A stretch of 64,000 nt of DNA from Rhizomys pruinosus (lineage: Eukaryota > Chordata > Mammalia > Rodentia > Spalacidae): assembly GCA_009823505.1 (NCBI GenBank), contig VZQC01007982.1, forward strand, positions 2,557,150-2,621,149, given 5' to 3'. Position 1 is the first letter of the stretch. Each line of letters begins with the position of its first letter. The notes below the pieces were generated by a model. The model worked only from the letters and a program-made list of their open reading frames with translations. It did no database searches and was not told the origin of the DNA. The translations under genes and the position numbers were made by a program. Below are positions 34,921 through 46,800 of the stretch, one piece after another.

Positions 34921-35178
34921 TTTTTTTTTACAAAATTTTTTTTCATTTTATTTATTTTTGTATGTGTATGAGTGTACTGTCTGCATGTAGGTTTGTGCAC
35001 CTGTGTCGTGCAATGCCGCGGAGGTCAGAAGAGGGTGTCGGATTCCCCTGGAACTGGAGTTCTCCTGGAATTGGAGTTTCAGACAGTTCTCAGCCGCCAT
35101 GTGGGTGCTGGGGATCGAACCCGGGTCCTCTGTAAGAGCGGTCGGCGCTCTTAACCGCTAGGCCATCTCTCCAGCCCC
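34921..35178 (-). mobile_element. B2 SINE at the right edge of copy 1
   Basis: A well-preserved long-type B2 in minus orientation with the doubled CTCCARTTCCAGG segment. The sequence to its left, TCAAAGTGAGTATTT, should be repeated to its right if it were a simple insertion, as it is after the copy 2 element. Instead CAGATATTACTTG follows. The element therefore sits across a sequence junction. Confidence 0.93.
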
Positions 35179-35385
35179 CAGATATTACTTGTAAAGACTG
35201 TTAATGCAGAGAAGGATGTGAGTTTTTTCATTTCTTGGCATTTTGGTTTCCAATTCAAGTGAGTTTTTTAACTGCTGGCTTCTGTTGGTACCAGTAATTC
35301 TTTTCATTTATATCCTTATAAGATTTAAAACCTACTGTTTGGCTGGGGATGTAACTCAGTTGCTGGTGTGGGTGGGGTTGCAGGT
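35179..35385. other. Orphan 207-bp segment between the two copies
   Basis: This stretch has no counterpart after copy 2 or anywhere else that I could find in the window. It ends with GGCTGGGGATGTAACTCAGT, which looks like the start of an ID element, and is cut off by the N at 35386. It looks like the loose end of a contig. Confidence 0.7.
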
Positions 35386-35386
35386 N
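35386..35386. other. Single ambiguous base (N), likely collapsed gap
   Basis: The only non-ACGT base in the window, placed exactly at the start of duplication copy 2. This is what a scaffold join between two overlapping contigs would leave. Confidence 0.95.
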
Positions 35387-35499
35387 GCCTTGCCAGCTGA
35401 GCAGTCAAGTTGATCTGGCAGCTGATGCCCTAGCGAGGTATGGTCCTCAGGTCCCTGGCCCCTGGCAGATTAAAGGCTGGCCCAGCAGCCCTGGCTTAC

Positions 35500-35690
35500 C
35501 TCTGTGATGCGTGGGTTGGTGCACTTGCTGTTGGCACCAGACAGCTCCAGCCATCGGCTCTCGTGGGCAGGGCAGTGCTGGCGCAGGGTGCACTGGCCTG
35601 GACTCTGGCACCAGCCACACTCAAAGTCAGGGTCAGCCTTGAGGCACAGCCCGCAGCTCTCCCGCATGGCCCCACATTTGTAGAGGTAGA
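35500..35690 (-). CDS. Plxna4: Plxna4 exon: PSI3 domain (copy 2, duplicate)
   Basis: The same 191-nt PSI3 exon as 20769-20959, coding sequence unchanged, with the same GTAAGC donor. The bases before the acceptor differ: GTCATAACAG on the minus strand here against GTCCTCCACAG in copy 1, which weakens the pyrimidine tract. I regard it as an assembly duplicate of one real exon rather than a second exon of the transcript. Confidence 0.85.
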
Positions 35691-36026
35691 CTGTTATGAC
35701 AAGGGCAAGAGGTTCTTTGGGATATTGAGGGATGTGTTTGGTCATGGGAAACTGTATGGCTCCATTTCATCTGAGTCATTCTTCCAGAAGTTTCCACTCA
35801 CTCCGCTCCACTCCTTGAGAGCTATCATAGTGTAAGCCCAGCCCGGAAGTAATCAAAAGAGCAACGAGAAGAGTCTTTGAAAGGTAGGTGGTGAGAACTC
35901 AAAAATACCTGCCCTATTATTCAAGAGCTTTTTCCTCTCTCTCCTTCTTTCCTCTCCCCGCGCCCCCACCCTCCCGAGTCCTCCTTTCGCCTTCCCTATA
36001 AGACCTTGCCTCTTGCCTCTTCACAC

Positions 36027-36123
36027 CTTTATTCTGAGCTGGGTTGTCGATGTTGAAGTGTCCATTCCACACGACCGTCAGCTCCACTGGCAGGTTGTTG
36101 ATCTCCATTCCTTCATAGGAATA
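36027..36123 (-). CDS. Plxna4: Plxna4 exon: second half of IPT2 (copy 2, duplicate)
   Basis: Identical in coding sequence, splice sites and 97-nt length to 21300-21396. It sits between two indel-rich blocks, one on each side, but is itself clean. It is probably a second representation of the same exon. Confidence 0.88.
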
Positions 36124-39100
36124 CTGCAGTCAGATTGGGGCGGGGGGGAGAAAGTCTGTCACAGAGATGGCTACAGAGACCTGAGTGCTCAGCTTGGGAC
36201 CCCTAAGTGCACATAAGGCTAACGATTGGCCAAGACTGGGTGTGTGGTGTGCAGGTGTGTGTCCCCTTGTACATATGTGTATGGACAGATGGGAAGCAGA
36301 GGAGCCAGAAGATAAAGCAAAGAGTGGATCCAGGCCTCCGTAGCATACCTGTGTGACAACACACCTAGTCTTCAACATTCCTATGAAGAGTAACACCTGT
36401 CTTAGCAACCTTCCTTTGTAAAGCACAGCTGTCATTCAGCCATCCTGTTGCAGTAGTGCCGCCATTAAGAGGAGCTACAATAAAGAAAAAAGAAATGGAT
36501 AGAAGAAGTACAAACAACAAGCCCAACATTCCTGGGAGACTGTACACTTTCTCAGCACCTCCGTACACATATGCCTAGTCCTGGGAACATGCGGCTGTAA
36601 TGTAAATACCTGTACAGGCAAACAGTTCTTGGGCAATATCGTATGTAAAATAAAGCCTGTTCAAGAAACAATTACAACAAACTGCTCATTATGCACAGTC
36701 TCACAGTAAATGGGACACAGCAGAACTTAGTCTTGTTCAGCTGCCATTTCCTAGGGAGGTGGAACCCAGGGAAGAGTCACGGGTTCTACCTTGACTGCCC
36801 AGGGAACTTTGGTCAGTAGATCCCATCAGGCTGCACCTATACAGAGAACTCTCAATTCTAGAAGATGTTCAGGGTAGGTCATTTTTTTTCTATTGGACCT
36901 GGCAAGGGGCACAGATGGAAAAGGATAAAAATGAGGAGATGTTGGGGGCTAGGGAGAAGGCCCAGTAGTTAAGAGCACATATTACTCGTGCAGAGAAAAT
37001 GAGTTTGGTCTCAGCACCCAGACAGGCAGCTCACGACCAACTGCATGTAATTCCAGCTTCAGGATCTGATGCCCTCCTTCTTGCCTCCGGGGGTCCCCAT
37101 TGCTCAATACATGCACACTACACATCCCATATATAAAACACAATCAAAAAATTAAATCTGTAAAATGAATGAAAGGGCTCGGGAGGTGATGAGGGGTTTA
37201 GAAGTAAGAGGTAATGGGATCTGACAGAAGCTTGGGGGAGGGTGGGAAGTACTAACTGCCCAAGCCCAGGAAAGCCTGGGAATTTAAGGCAAGATTTAAA
37301 AGGTATTCACAGGCCCAGATCTCACCAGTTGCCCTTGATATGTGGGCTGCCCCTGCACAGGGTCCAGCATTAGGAACCTTCACCAACTATCTTGAGGACT
37401 TGTTTCCCTAAGCAAGAGTTGGTGATGCGAGGTGGGAGGAAGGGGTAGAGGCTCCGGCTTGAAGATGCATTGTCCTGCATGGAGCCCCCAGGTGTGGCAA
37501 CACCTGCTCTGCTTCTGACCGCAGGTGCTGGTCAGTGCAGAGAGGCAGCGAGCAGGGGAACTCAGAGCTTGCCAAAGGCAGCAGTTCCAACACTACCTGG
37601 TGATTTTCTCATTATTCCACCAGACTTTCCTGCCACAGGGGGTGGAACGGTAGAATGGAATTACTACAGGTTTTCTGTAGAGGAGAGGGTGAGGCCTGGC
37701 AGTTTGCTATAAGGATTCATCTGCAGGATTTGATTTAAAGTTGTACTTGCGAATTCAATGGATTCTTTTAGCTCAGAGCTGAGGTTTGAAGGGACTGGGC
37801 TATAGGGGAGTGTTGGTGGACATCAGGCAAGATGGTGAGAGCTGTTTACCTCCAAGCACCTTAACTGAGGGGGAGGAGAAGACAGCCACAAGATACTGGG
37901 CATGCTGGCCTTGGGAGAATTTCAGGGGCTAGAGTCTATGCCCCTGTCTCTTGGTAGGAGTAAGTCTGTTGCCTTTTTCTAAGCACTTCTAAAGGAGATG
38001 GTCTGGGAAATCTCTCTAAGTCCCTGAGTTATGGAATGGGCCACATCATGAGTATGATCCGATATCCTAGACAGCGAAATGCCCAAGATGTATGTCCAGG
38101 CTTCTTTAGGCTCTCTGCCCTACTGTACAGAAGGCCTAATTCCCTGGCACCATAAGCCTAGACCAGAGAGCCACATCTATCATTTTTTTTTTGCACAATC
38201 GAGATAGTTTACAGCACACCATCTACACTTTCATTGAACCTCCTCATGACTAATACCCAATGAGCATGCAGAAGAAAGCAAAGCCCTGCTCGCTCTGTGG
38301 AAATGACAGCAGAGGCTTTCTTCGTGCTATAGCTCACTACAGACATCCTACCTCATCTGTGAGAAAATGCTGGAGCGCCCCAGTGGATGCCTAAACTAGA
38401 GACTATTTTTTCCTGTACATACATACTGATGATGAAGTTTAACTTGTAATTTAGGTACAACAGGAGATTAATAACAATAGCTAATAAAACAGAACAAGTG
38501 CAACAATATATTGTAACATTAGATACATATTATCTTCCTTCCTTCTTTCCTTCCTTCCTTCCTTTCCGTTCATTCCTCCTCCTCCTCCTTCCATGCCCAA
38601 CTCTCCGTCCTAACCCCACTGGTAATTTGGTTATCAGTCAATATGATAACCAAGTCACCTCTAAAGTAATCAAGAGGCAGGTATCATCTATAAGATGGAT
38701 ACACTGGACATAGACATAGTTAATTTCTTCTCTGCCGGAAAAAAAAACAAGGTTTTCCATCAAAACACTTCCTTCTAGGATTTCTATTTAATGTTTTTTT
38801 TGTTGTTGTTGTTGTTGTTTTTTTTATTGTGGTTGACCACAGGTAACTGAAACTATGAAAAACAAAGCTGTAGATGAAAGACTGCAGTGTAATCAACTCC
38901 TCAGGAATTCCGTTGGATCTTGCTCAGGTTGGGTCACCCTGAGATATCTCAGTTCTCTCACAAACTTGTTCTTCTCTGGCTACTCCGACTAGAATAAAGG
39001 CTCCTCAGCAGCATCAAGATGGAGAGGCAGATTCCAGGGCCCACCCCAGAAGTTCAGAGTTTAACTGTCTAGAAATGGAGAACATTTTGAAAGAGTTCCT

Positions 39101-39403
39101 TTTCTGATAAAAATGTAAAACTCTTGCAGGAAGTAGGGAGGCAGGGGCTGGCCCATAGGAGGGTGAAGCGCCCTCCCTTATGTGAGAGAACGCACAGGGC
39201 TACTTCTGGCCTCTTGTGCTGTTTTCTTCCTCTCCTTCCTTTCCTCTTCTCTTTCCTTGCAAGGCTAAAGGCCCAGCAGGCAGAGATAATTAAGGTCTCA
39301 GGCTCACCACTGGGAACCTGTGAGGTAGTAGTGAGGTAGTAGTGCCAACCGCTCTACTCCAGGCTGAGTGCCAACCAAACACCTGGTGGGACATTGGAGA
39401 CCC

Positions 39404-39479
39404 ACAAATTTGGACTTCGGAGGGATGCAGGAAGTCAGGCTTGAAGACTGGCTTCTGTCCCTCCGAAGTCCAAATTTGT
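39404..39479. repeat. Perfect 22-bp inverted repeat (copy 2)
   Basis: Arms 39404-39425 and 39458-39479, identical to the copy 1 hairpin at 24605-24680 including the 32-nt spacer. Confidence 0.95.
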
Positions 39480-39698
39480 CCCTCAAGCCTACTCTGCTCA
39501 GAACCCAACGTGGGAGCATCAGGTTGACTGGGATCAATGGAGTTTTCAGGCCCCTCTGAGGACGGTGTAGAAATGGCCCAGAAAGGAAGGCAAAAACCTC
39601 CCCCGTGTTGTATGTGACTATCTGTGTGTGCGAATGTGGTTACATGCATACTTAATGAAGGTCTGTGCACAAGCCCATGTTAGCTGTATTAAGGGATG

Positions 39699-39749
<51 letters not shown>

Positions 39750-42700
39750 ATAGTAGCTAGTTGAACATAGCAAATGACCCAAGTTTTGAATTCTTCATTT
39801 GTAAGATTGGAATTAAGGGACAGCATACACCTGCGAGGATGATGGTGCAGACTGGAGATAATACATACAACACTCTGAGCATAGTGCCTTTCACATGGTC
39901 TAAGCTCCCAATGAGCATTGCATGTTTTAATCTATGTGTATACACCTGGGGATGCTCTGTGAAACTCTATTTGTGTTGCCTGTGTTTATGTTTATGGAGA
40001 CTAATCATAGCAACCACGAACTGTTTATGTGCCAGACACTTGGTTAACATATGGAGGATGGTGTGCAATGCGAAGAGAATGTGTAATGTGTTTCGGGTGT
40101 GTACCTATGTCACCCCTGCATTGTCTTTTTGAAAAAAATTAAAAATAAAAAAAAAGACTACAGGATCAAATCTGTTATCCATTTTTTTTTTTCTTCCTCC
40201 TCCATTTCCTGGGATTGCAACTGGGAAATACCGAGGACATCACTAACCCAGGTGCCCCCACCTCCCCTGGATCTCCAGGGAAGTCACTGTGTTCTGCGGA
40301 CCCTCCCTCTCTGGGTGACTGCATCTATCCAGGGCACATGGAGCGCAGGGGCAACTCTCTGTGTGTCCCAAAGCTGGGCAACTTGGACCACTGGCTTCCA
40401 CCCCTGACCTCCCTCCCTCTGCTCCATTTAGCATTTATATAGCTCTCTGTAGTCAGCAGGCAGTTAATCTGCACAAAGCTCAGGGGCTGTGCAGAAGAAA
40501 TACAGGAACACAGGAGAGGTTACAGGCTCCTGGGGGTTAAGTGTCTCAATCAAGGTCTGGCAAACCTCAGCCCAGCTAATGGGTGACTTCCCAATCACCC
40601 TGAAGATGTACGACCCTCAGCTTTCTCTCTTTGTAAGGAGAGAAGACCATGGAGTCACTTTTGTCTCTGAGCATCCCCTTGTCCTTAGAGCTGAGAGATT
40701 TCACGAGAAAGCTCTGCCATTTGAACAAACAAGCCAGAACAGGAATGGCACAATAGTCACCAGGAGTTTGTAGGGGCCCTGACTCATGGCCTCTTTCTCT
40801 CTGTGACCAGCACTGCAGCATGCTGGTGCCCTTTGCGGCCCACTCATGCTCGTGACCGCCAGCATGAGAGGAGGTGGCGGGCTCTATTATTAGCAGCACT
40901 TGACATTTTCCGGGAGCCTTGGTCTAAAGTAGGCCATGCATCCCCACAGTGGCTCCCTCAGAGCCTGCCTGCGACTGGCCTTCTGCTCCTCCTGCTGTCC
41001 TCAGGAGCCACTCCAGGGCCTGTCCCCAAATAGTAGGGCTCGAAGCCGTCCCCCTGCCTGCCCAGCCCTGAGCCATACTCACAGGGGGTTCCCCGTTCTT
41101 ATCTCCCTTTTTCTCTGCCCTCCCCTGAGACCTCTGTCACTAACCTCCTTCTGCCCTGGCAACCCAGGGTTTTTCTGTTAGATTCCCTCCCCCTGCCCAG
41201 AATTGCTCCCTGGACTTAGGAAGAAAAAAAAAGAAGGAAACAATCTCTCGTGTTGGCTTCTCTTTGAGGCTGATCACAGCTGGCTCCCAGGATAACACCC
41301 GAGCTGGGATAAAGCGCTCCGCCGCTGGGTTTTGTCCAGGCTTTCATTAGAAGGTGTTGATGAAACCAGATTCAAATTCGGAACTCATATCTTACCTGCC
41401 ATGCGCCCCTGGGAGAGCCATTTGCCTTCTCTGGGCCTCAGAGCCCCTCTGTTAACAGTCAAGAGGGTAGTCTACCTCATGGTACCCATTTTCTATAACC
41501 CTGGAGGAGGGAGATTTGCTCTGATTAAGGAGTATTTGCTAAGCAAGTTGTCTGGTGAGATGGCAGCCTGGCTGAGACCAGCACTGCTCTGAGATCCAAC
41601 TGAGCGGAGCTCTCCTGAGCTGTGGCATCTTAGCGGGTCCTAGCAAGGACAGAAGACTCCTCTTGAGTCTAGTTTTGGTGGGTATCCCTTCTACTGTTCT
41701 AGTCCCTCAGACTTGAGATTCTCCTATCACTCAGTATGTGAGGTGGCTGGGGTCATGTGAGAGCACGGTCCTGAGACATGGGACTGGTTGGAGCTGTACA
41801 CCGGCTGAGGACCAACAGCAGCAGGGCTTCCCTGGCTCCCAAGTAAGCCCAGTTCTGTCCTTGGTGATTGGTTAGACCCTTGGTTCCTGCCTCCAGTCAA
41901 TGTCACAGGGGTCAACATCTCCCGGAAGCAGATTTGGAAGTACCTAGGGCCTGGGCCATAAGAGTGCAAGGGCCTGGGGAGCTGTGTTACCTTTTGAGTT
42001 CTGAAATCCCAAAAAAGTCAGCATCAGAGAGACGGGCCGACAGATACCCACTGTCCTGTCCTCTTCCCATTCATGCTGACTGGGGGCTAGCATGGGCCAC
42101 CATTGAGGAGGGGACAGTGCTCACCTGCCCCTTTGTGCTCTCTGTCTTAGAAGGCTCTCCCTCACATATAGAGCATCTCCTTGTGACTGCTAAGAGATCA
42201 CTGGACCTTTGGCTTAGGGATGCTGAGGACATGCTAACGCAGCCTGCATCTGAGCCAGCACTGAACAGAAAAATAACAGGCCCAATAGGCTTCTTGGAAG
42301 CTCAGTTAGTCTCCAAAGCACTGGGGGTGGTCTGACCAGGGCGGGGCTTTATTGGACCAAGTTAGCCTAAGCTGGGAACTAAGGCCACAGACTCTCTTCT
42401 TTCCAGATACCTCCCTGGACCCTGGGGCAGCATCTCCTCGGAAGAGAGGCTATTTTCCAGACAGACTTGAAATCCTCCCCTGCATCTATAGAGTCATACA
42501 GGGGATCCCATCTTCCTTCCTCCATTGGGACCTTATTTGGGAGACAATTACTTGAGTTAAACCCTTGGGGGCTAATCTGCTTGGCCTCAGGATTTGTGAA
42601 GAAGCAGGAAGAACTTAATATCTCTTGTGCTTGCAGGTTTAATCTAAAATACTGCAGAAATCTGATAAGAAAAAAAAACCAGCCTGCTACCAACAGAACC

Positions 42701-43267
42701 ATGGGGACGGATCAGTCCCTGCGATACTGAGTGACCTAGCACATGCATGTGGTCTTCTCATGCTCTACTTCCTCCTAGACCACTTCCTACAGGAAGAGTA
42801 GGGGTTTTCCCATGAAGTCCTTTCCATGGGATTCTCTTGGGCCCATGTTACAATCTCAAGTATAGTCACTGTGTATAGAAGTGCCCAATAGCCACTAGAG
42901 GAGTGGCTGGATGACTGTGACATGGGGAGGGGACATCCCAAATTCAGATAGCTCTGGTAAGTCAATACCTTCTAACACAGGCCAGTGTTAGTATCCCAGA
43001 AGCAAAGGGAGCCTTAGGAAATATAAAGTCCCAGAAGCAGGAGGCAGATCCAGGCTTGTAGGCAGAGATTGATGCAATTTTGGGACCTTCTTTAGAGTCA
43101 AATGTAAGAAGTATAAATTTAGATTTGTAGGCAGACCTTATTTAGCAGGGCAGTCAATCGCAGGTGCAGGCCCCAGAGCTAAGGTTCTGTTTGCTTCCAG
43201 GACACCTGCCCTTGTTAGGAAGGTACTGACTTACTAGGTCACACAGGGCTGAGTAGAACTTTTGACT

Positions 43268-43803
43268 TTCCTCCTCCTCCTCCCCCTCCATTGGACTTTC
43301 CCTCCTCCTCTCCCCCTCCGTCCCTCCGGCTCCTCCTCCTCTTCCCTCTCTCTTCTTCTTTCTTTCTTCTTCTTCTTCTTCTTCTTCTTCTTCTTCTTCT
43401 TCTTCTGCCTCCTCCTCCTCTCTTCATCCTCTTCTTCTCTCAGCTCCTCATCTCTCGCTCGGGTCTCTCTCTTTTTCCTCTCCTCTCTTGAAGAACTTTT
43501 TCCCGTCTTTTGAGAAACAGAGTCTCACTTTGTAGCCCATACCAGCCTTGAACTCTGTGATCCTCCAGCCTCGCCACCAGTCTGGGACTAAGGCATGAGC
43601 CCCACACCCTGCTTCTATTCTCTTCTTTTTGTGAGTAAAAAACCAAATGAGGGCCAGGCATGTGGCACATGCCTTTAATCTAGCACTTAGAGGTAGGAGA
43701 GGCAGGTGGATAGTTTGTGAGTCAAGGCAGCCTGGTCTACAGAGTGAGAAGTTCCAGACAGCTTGGGAGTACAGGGAAACCATTCTCAAAAAAGGACACA
43801 AAA
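43268..43803. repeat. Degraded polypyrimidine tract and B1 pair (copy 2)
   Basis: The counterpart of 28456-28977. Triplet order is lost in the C/T tract, and both B1 copies carry scattered single-base gaps, for example GCATGTGGCACATGCC where copy 1 has GCATGGTGGCACATGCC. The pattern is indel-dominated, as expected from unpolished long-read sequence. Confidence 0.85.
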
Positions 43804-44557
43804 ATGTTTTTCATTGCTGGAAAGCATTATTAGTCAGTAATATTGGTTCAAACATCTGGGTGAAAGAAGAAGCTCAGAAGGAATGGAAGAGACCGAGCCT
43901 GTGAAAGCGACACGGGTAGGAAGGAACTAGAGCTGTGAGAGAGACACTATCGGAACCATGTCCCTGGAATTCATTGCGTACGTTGTAACGCCTGAGGCTA
44001 GATCCCACTGGCTAGAGCTTGGACTAACTATGAAGCATGTAAACACTGGGTGAGATCTGAAGTGGCCAGCTCCCCTCCAGGAATGGTGCCTATTGACACT
44101 TGGTCTGTCCCCAAGCCTTCTTTGCTGGGACACAGCCTTTGTATAGGTTTGAAGGTGGCGGTGGACTTCCGTGGGCTCAAATGCAACCTTTGAGTCAGGC
44201 TGACTCGAAGGCCTAATGTTTCCAGAATGGCTCTCGGGAAAGAGGAAACACAAAGATATTCATGGGGCCAGCTCTCTGTACTTACATCTGCCCACAGACA
44301 GGATTCTGTGCCCCGCAATGGCCAGCAGTGTATCTTGTAACAGGTGACTTCATCACACATGGTAATAATCAGTTAGATACCTGGTAGCCTCTTCGGTGGT
44401 CTTAGAACCCATGGGTGCAGAGGCTGGACTAGAGGATCAGGGTAGGGGTAGGGGAAAGGATGCAGGTGGGAAGGGAAGCCAGGAATCTACAGGTGGGAGG
44501 GCTGAGCTGATGGCGCTCAGGGACGCACAGAGCAACAGGGTCATGGGGGCAACTCAC

Positions 44558-44766
44558 AGAGGTGTTCTGACACTGCAACGCGGGAGCTGTTGAAGGCAGG
44601 GCAGGTACCCTCTGGCTCACTGCCCTGGATGGGGTTCAAGATGCACTCGTAGCCCGTCCCGCTGTCCTGACTGAGGCTGTGGGAGGTTCTTGGCCTTCAG
44701 AGTGATGGGCTTGATGACCTCCACTGGCACCAGGATCTTGTCTACTTTCAGCAGCTGGGGGCAATC
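44558..44766 (-). pseudogene. Plxna4: Plxna4 exon: first half of IPT2, frame-broken duplicate
   Basis: The counterpart of exon 29878-30078 but 209 nt long instead of 201. The right-hand part still reads [10 protein letters not shown] through [10 protein letters not shown] 4-base gain near 44655 then shifts the frame and a TGA stop appears at 44617-44619. Further differences of +3, +1, -1 and +1 bases follow to the left. Both splice borders remain. All changes are indels, clustered in one patch, which points to sequencing error rather than gene decay. The intact copy 1 exon most likely shows the true sequence. Confidence 0.92.
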
Positions 44767-46309
44767 CTGGGGACAGAGAACATGGCTCAGCTTGGGCATC
44801 CAGGAAATCAAAGGGGCAGTATCCTCTGAAAACATTACGAAGAGTCGGCCTGTGCCACAGCCTCTTCCCCAGATGGCCATCTTGTGCCCGCCCAGGCATA
44901 GTGGGAAAGGAGCGGGAATGAGAAATCTCAAGTCTTGACGTCACTGTCCTGAGGCCACTCCTCCTGGAGTCTGTCCCTGGCCTCTTCAGGTTCATTTTAA
45001 CACCACCACACTCCAGATGCTTTGGCCAGGCCTATGGTTCCCTGCTGATTCCTCTCCTCCTTTGGCAGAGACTGACCCTGCTGTCTAGGCATCCTGCTTC
45101 ACGGGGGACTGATGGCCTCTTTGCTTGCCAAGTTCCAGGCACCAGAGTTGGGACAGATGGGCTGTGTGGGAAGCTATGAAGGGAACCAACAGCCTGGGCC
45201 TCAGCTCTGTCCATAGAACATGAATCTGGAACACAGCTGGGGAAACTACGCAGAACTCTATTATGTGGGCTGAGTGTGGCACTCAAGAATGTTCTGGAAT
45301 AGTCTTTAGCAGACTTTTCAGTCCAACCCAGAAACTCTGACTATGCTCTGGGAATGTCATGACACTGAGGAAATTTCCCTTAGAGCAGATTTACAGAGCT
45401 GCTCCTAGATGCCTCCAACAGGGATGGCTACGCATGGAATCCCGGTGGGCCCAGAAGGCCTTTGGGGTTGGAAGAAACAAATCACTGGGCCCCCTTTTCT
45501 TGAGACAATCGGCTCTAACGTAGGAGGCCTGGGGGAGGAATGGAGTCAGAGGAAGAAGGGAAGTGCTCTAGTCTCTGCTCTCTGCCAGGGAGGTCTCACC
45601 ACCCCAAGTTTCTATGTCCAGGCACTTCCAGATCCTGCCAAAGAGATGATCTCTGGGCAGGTTGACCATAGGAAGCATGCAACCATGTCCTTCCAAGGAT
45701 GCTTGGCATGGTCTCACTGTTGATTCTCAGCAGAGGCTGCTGTTGTCTCCCCAGTTCTGGTCCTTACCAAGTGATGGATAAAGGAAACCATGTGGAAGAG
45801 ACCCACTAAGGGGCCTTATCAAGGAACCGTCAGCTGCCATCAAAGTAAAGACACTATGCTCCTTGTGCCACTACAGCTGCACACTGGTAGACTGACCTGG
45901 AGGGGAAGACTTGAGTCAATCCAATACCCACGGAGCTTCTGAGGCAGCCCTAGAACACCTCTACCTGAGACTTCCATGTCCCTTCTTCCATCATGTGGGA
46001 CTTGGAGGCCCTGTCCATCTCAACCAATCATGGTCCCATAACTTCAGTGACCTTGCCTCTGTCCTTCTCAACCAGAACACAGGAAGAAAAGAAAGGCAGG
46101 AGTTATAAAATGAGAAGGGAGAGAGGACGGAGGGAGCTAGGGGGAGAGAGAGAAGGAGGAGCCAGGAAGAGGAAACTGCTGGATACAGATGGATGGCGGA
46201 AGGGCCTCACTTGGGGAAGTACCTAGGCCCACCCAGTCAATCCATTCCCAGCTCCCACCCAGCATGCCTTGTACCACTTCCATGAAGAGCTAACTGTTCA
46301 AAGGGGAGC

Positions 46310-46800
46310 AATAGATTCAACAATTCCCTTCCTTAGGTGTCCCCCAGATAGCTGAAAATAGACTTGAACAGATTCGTGTATGCCATGTTTATACCGTAGC
46401 ATCATTTACAATAGCTGAGTGGTGGAGACACCCCAAATGTCCATGGATGGATGAAGGGTAAACAAAATATGTACACAGCTTTCAGTGGAGCAATGTTACC
46501 CGCGTTAAAAGGTCAGAAAAATTTAGAACCCAGGCACGGCACTGCCTAAACACCAAGAGGATATTTGGCTAAGTGAAATAAGTCAGCTACCAAAAAAGCA
46601 CATACTACATGAATTCCATCTGTGTGCAGCACCTAAGAGTAATCAGATTCCAGGAGCATGATGATGTCTGAAGTGAGGAGGAATGGAAAGTTTTCCACAA
46701 GGCATGTTGTACTTAGGGATTGTGGGGATGGTATACAAAGGGCATGAATGGACCTAACTATACCTTTAAAATTGGTTAAAGTGGTATTGTTCTCATTTAT
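46310..46800 (+). mobile_element. Old L1 3' end fragment (copy 2)
   Basis: The counterpart of 31640-32120, with an indel-rich patch at about 46455-46570 and otherwise the same words. Confidence 0.8.

Larger units (their letters stand above)
20656..35178. repeat. Copy 1 of a 14.5-kb direct duplication
   Basis: This segment, three Plxna4 exons included, recurs in the same orientation at 35387-50101. Long stretches agree except for rare single-base changes (for example CATGCTAGTG here, CATGCTGGTG in copy 2 near 40822). Copy 1 is the cleaner version: all three of its exons are intact. Its right edge lies inside or at the end of the B2 at 34921-35178. Beyond this the sequence no longer matches what follows copy 2. 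Confidence 0.95.
36124..44557 (-). other. Plxna4: Intron inside IPT2 (copy 2)
   Basis: The counterpart of 21397-29877. It repeats the tandem repeat, B3-type SINE, TTCC and AG runs, hairpin, MIR, polypyrimidine tract and B1 pair of copy 1, several of them degraded by indels. A block of about 60 bp at 36460-36520 (around AGAGGAGCTACAATAAAG) has no match in copy 1. The extra 120-bp unit of copy 1 is missing here. Confidence 0.8.

Noticed and set aside
20656..35178. A genuine extra IPT2-PSI3 module in this species' plexin.
   Set aside because: The broken exon in copy 2, the N at the junction and the B2 junction without target-site duplication make an assembly duplicate more likely. It is kept as a finding because a read-level test is decisive.
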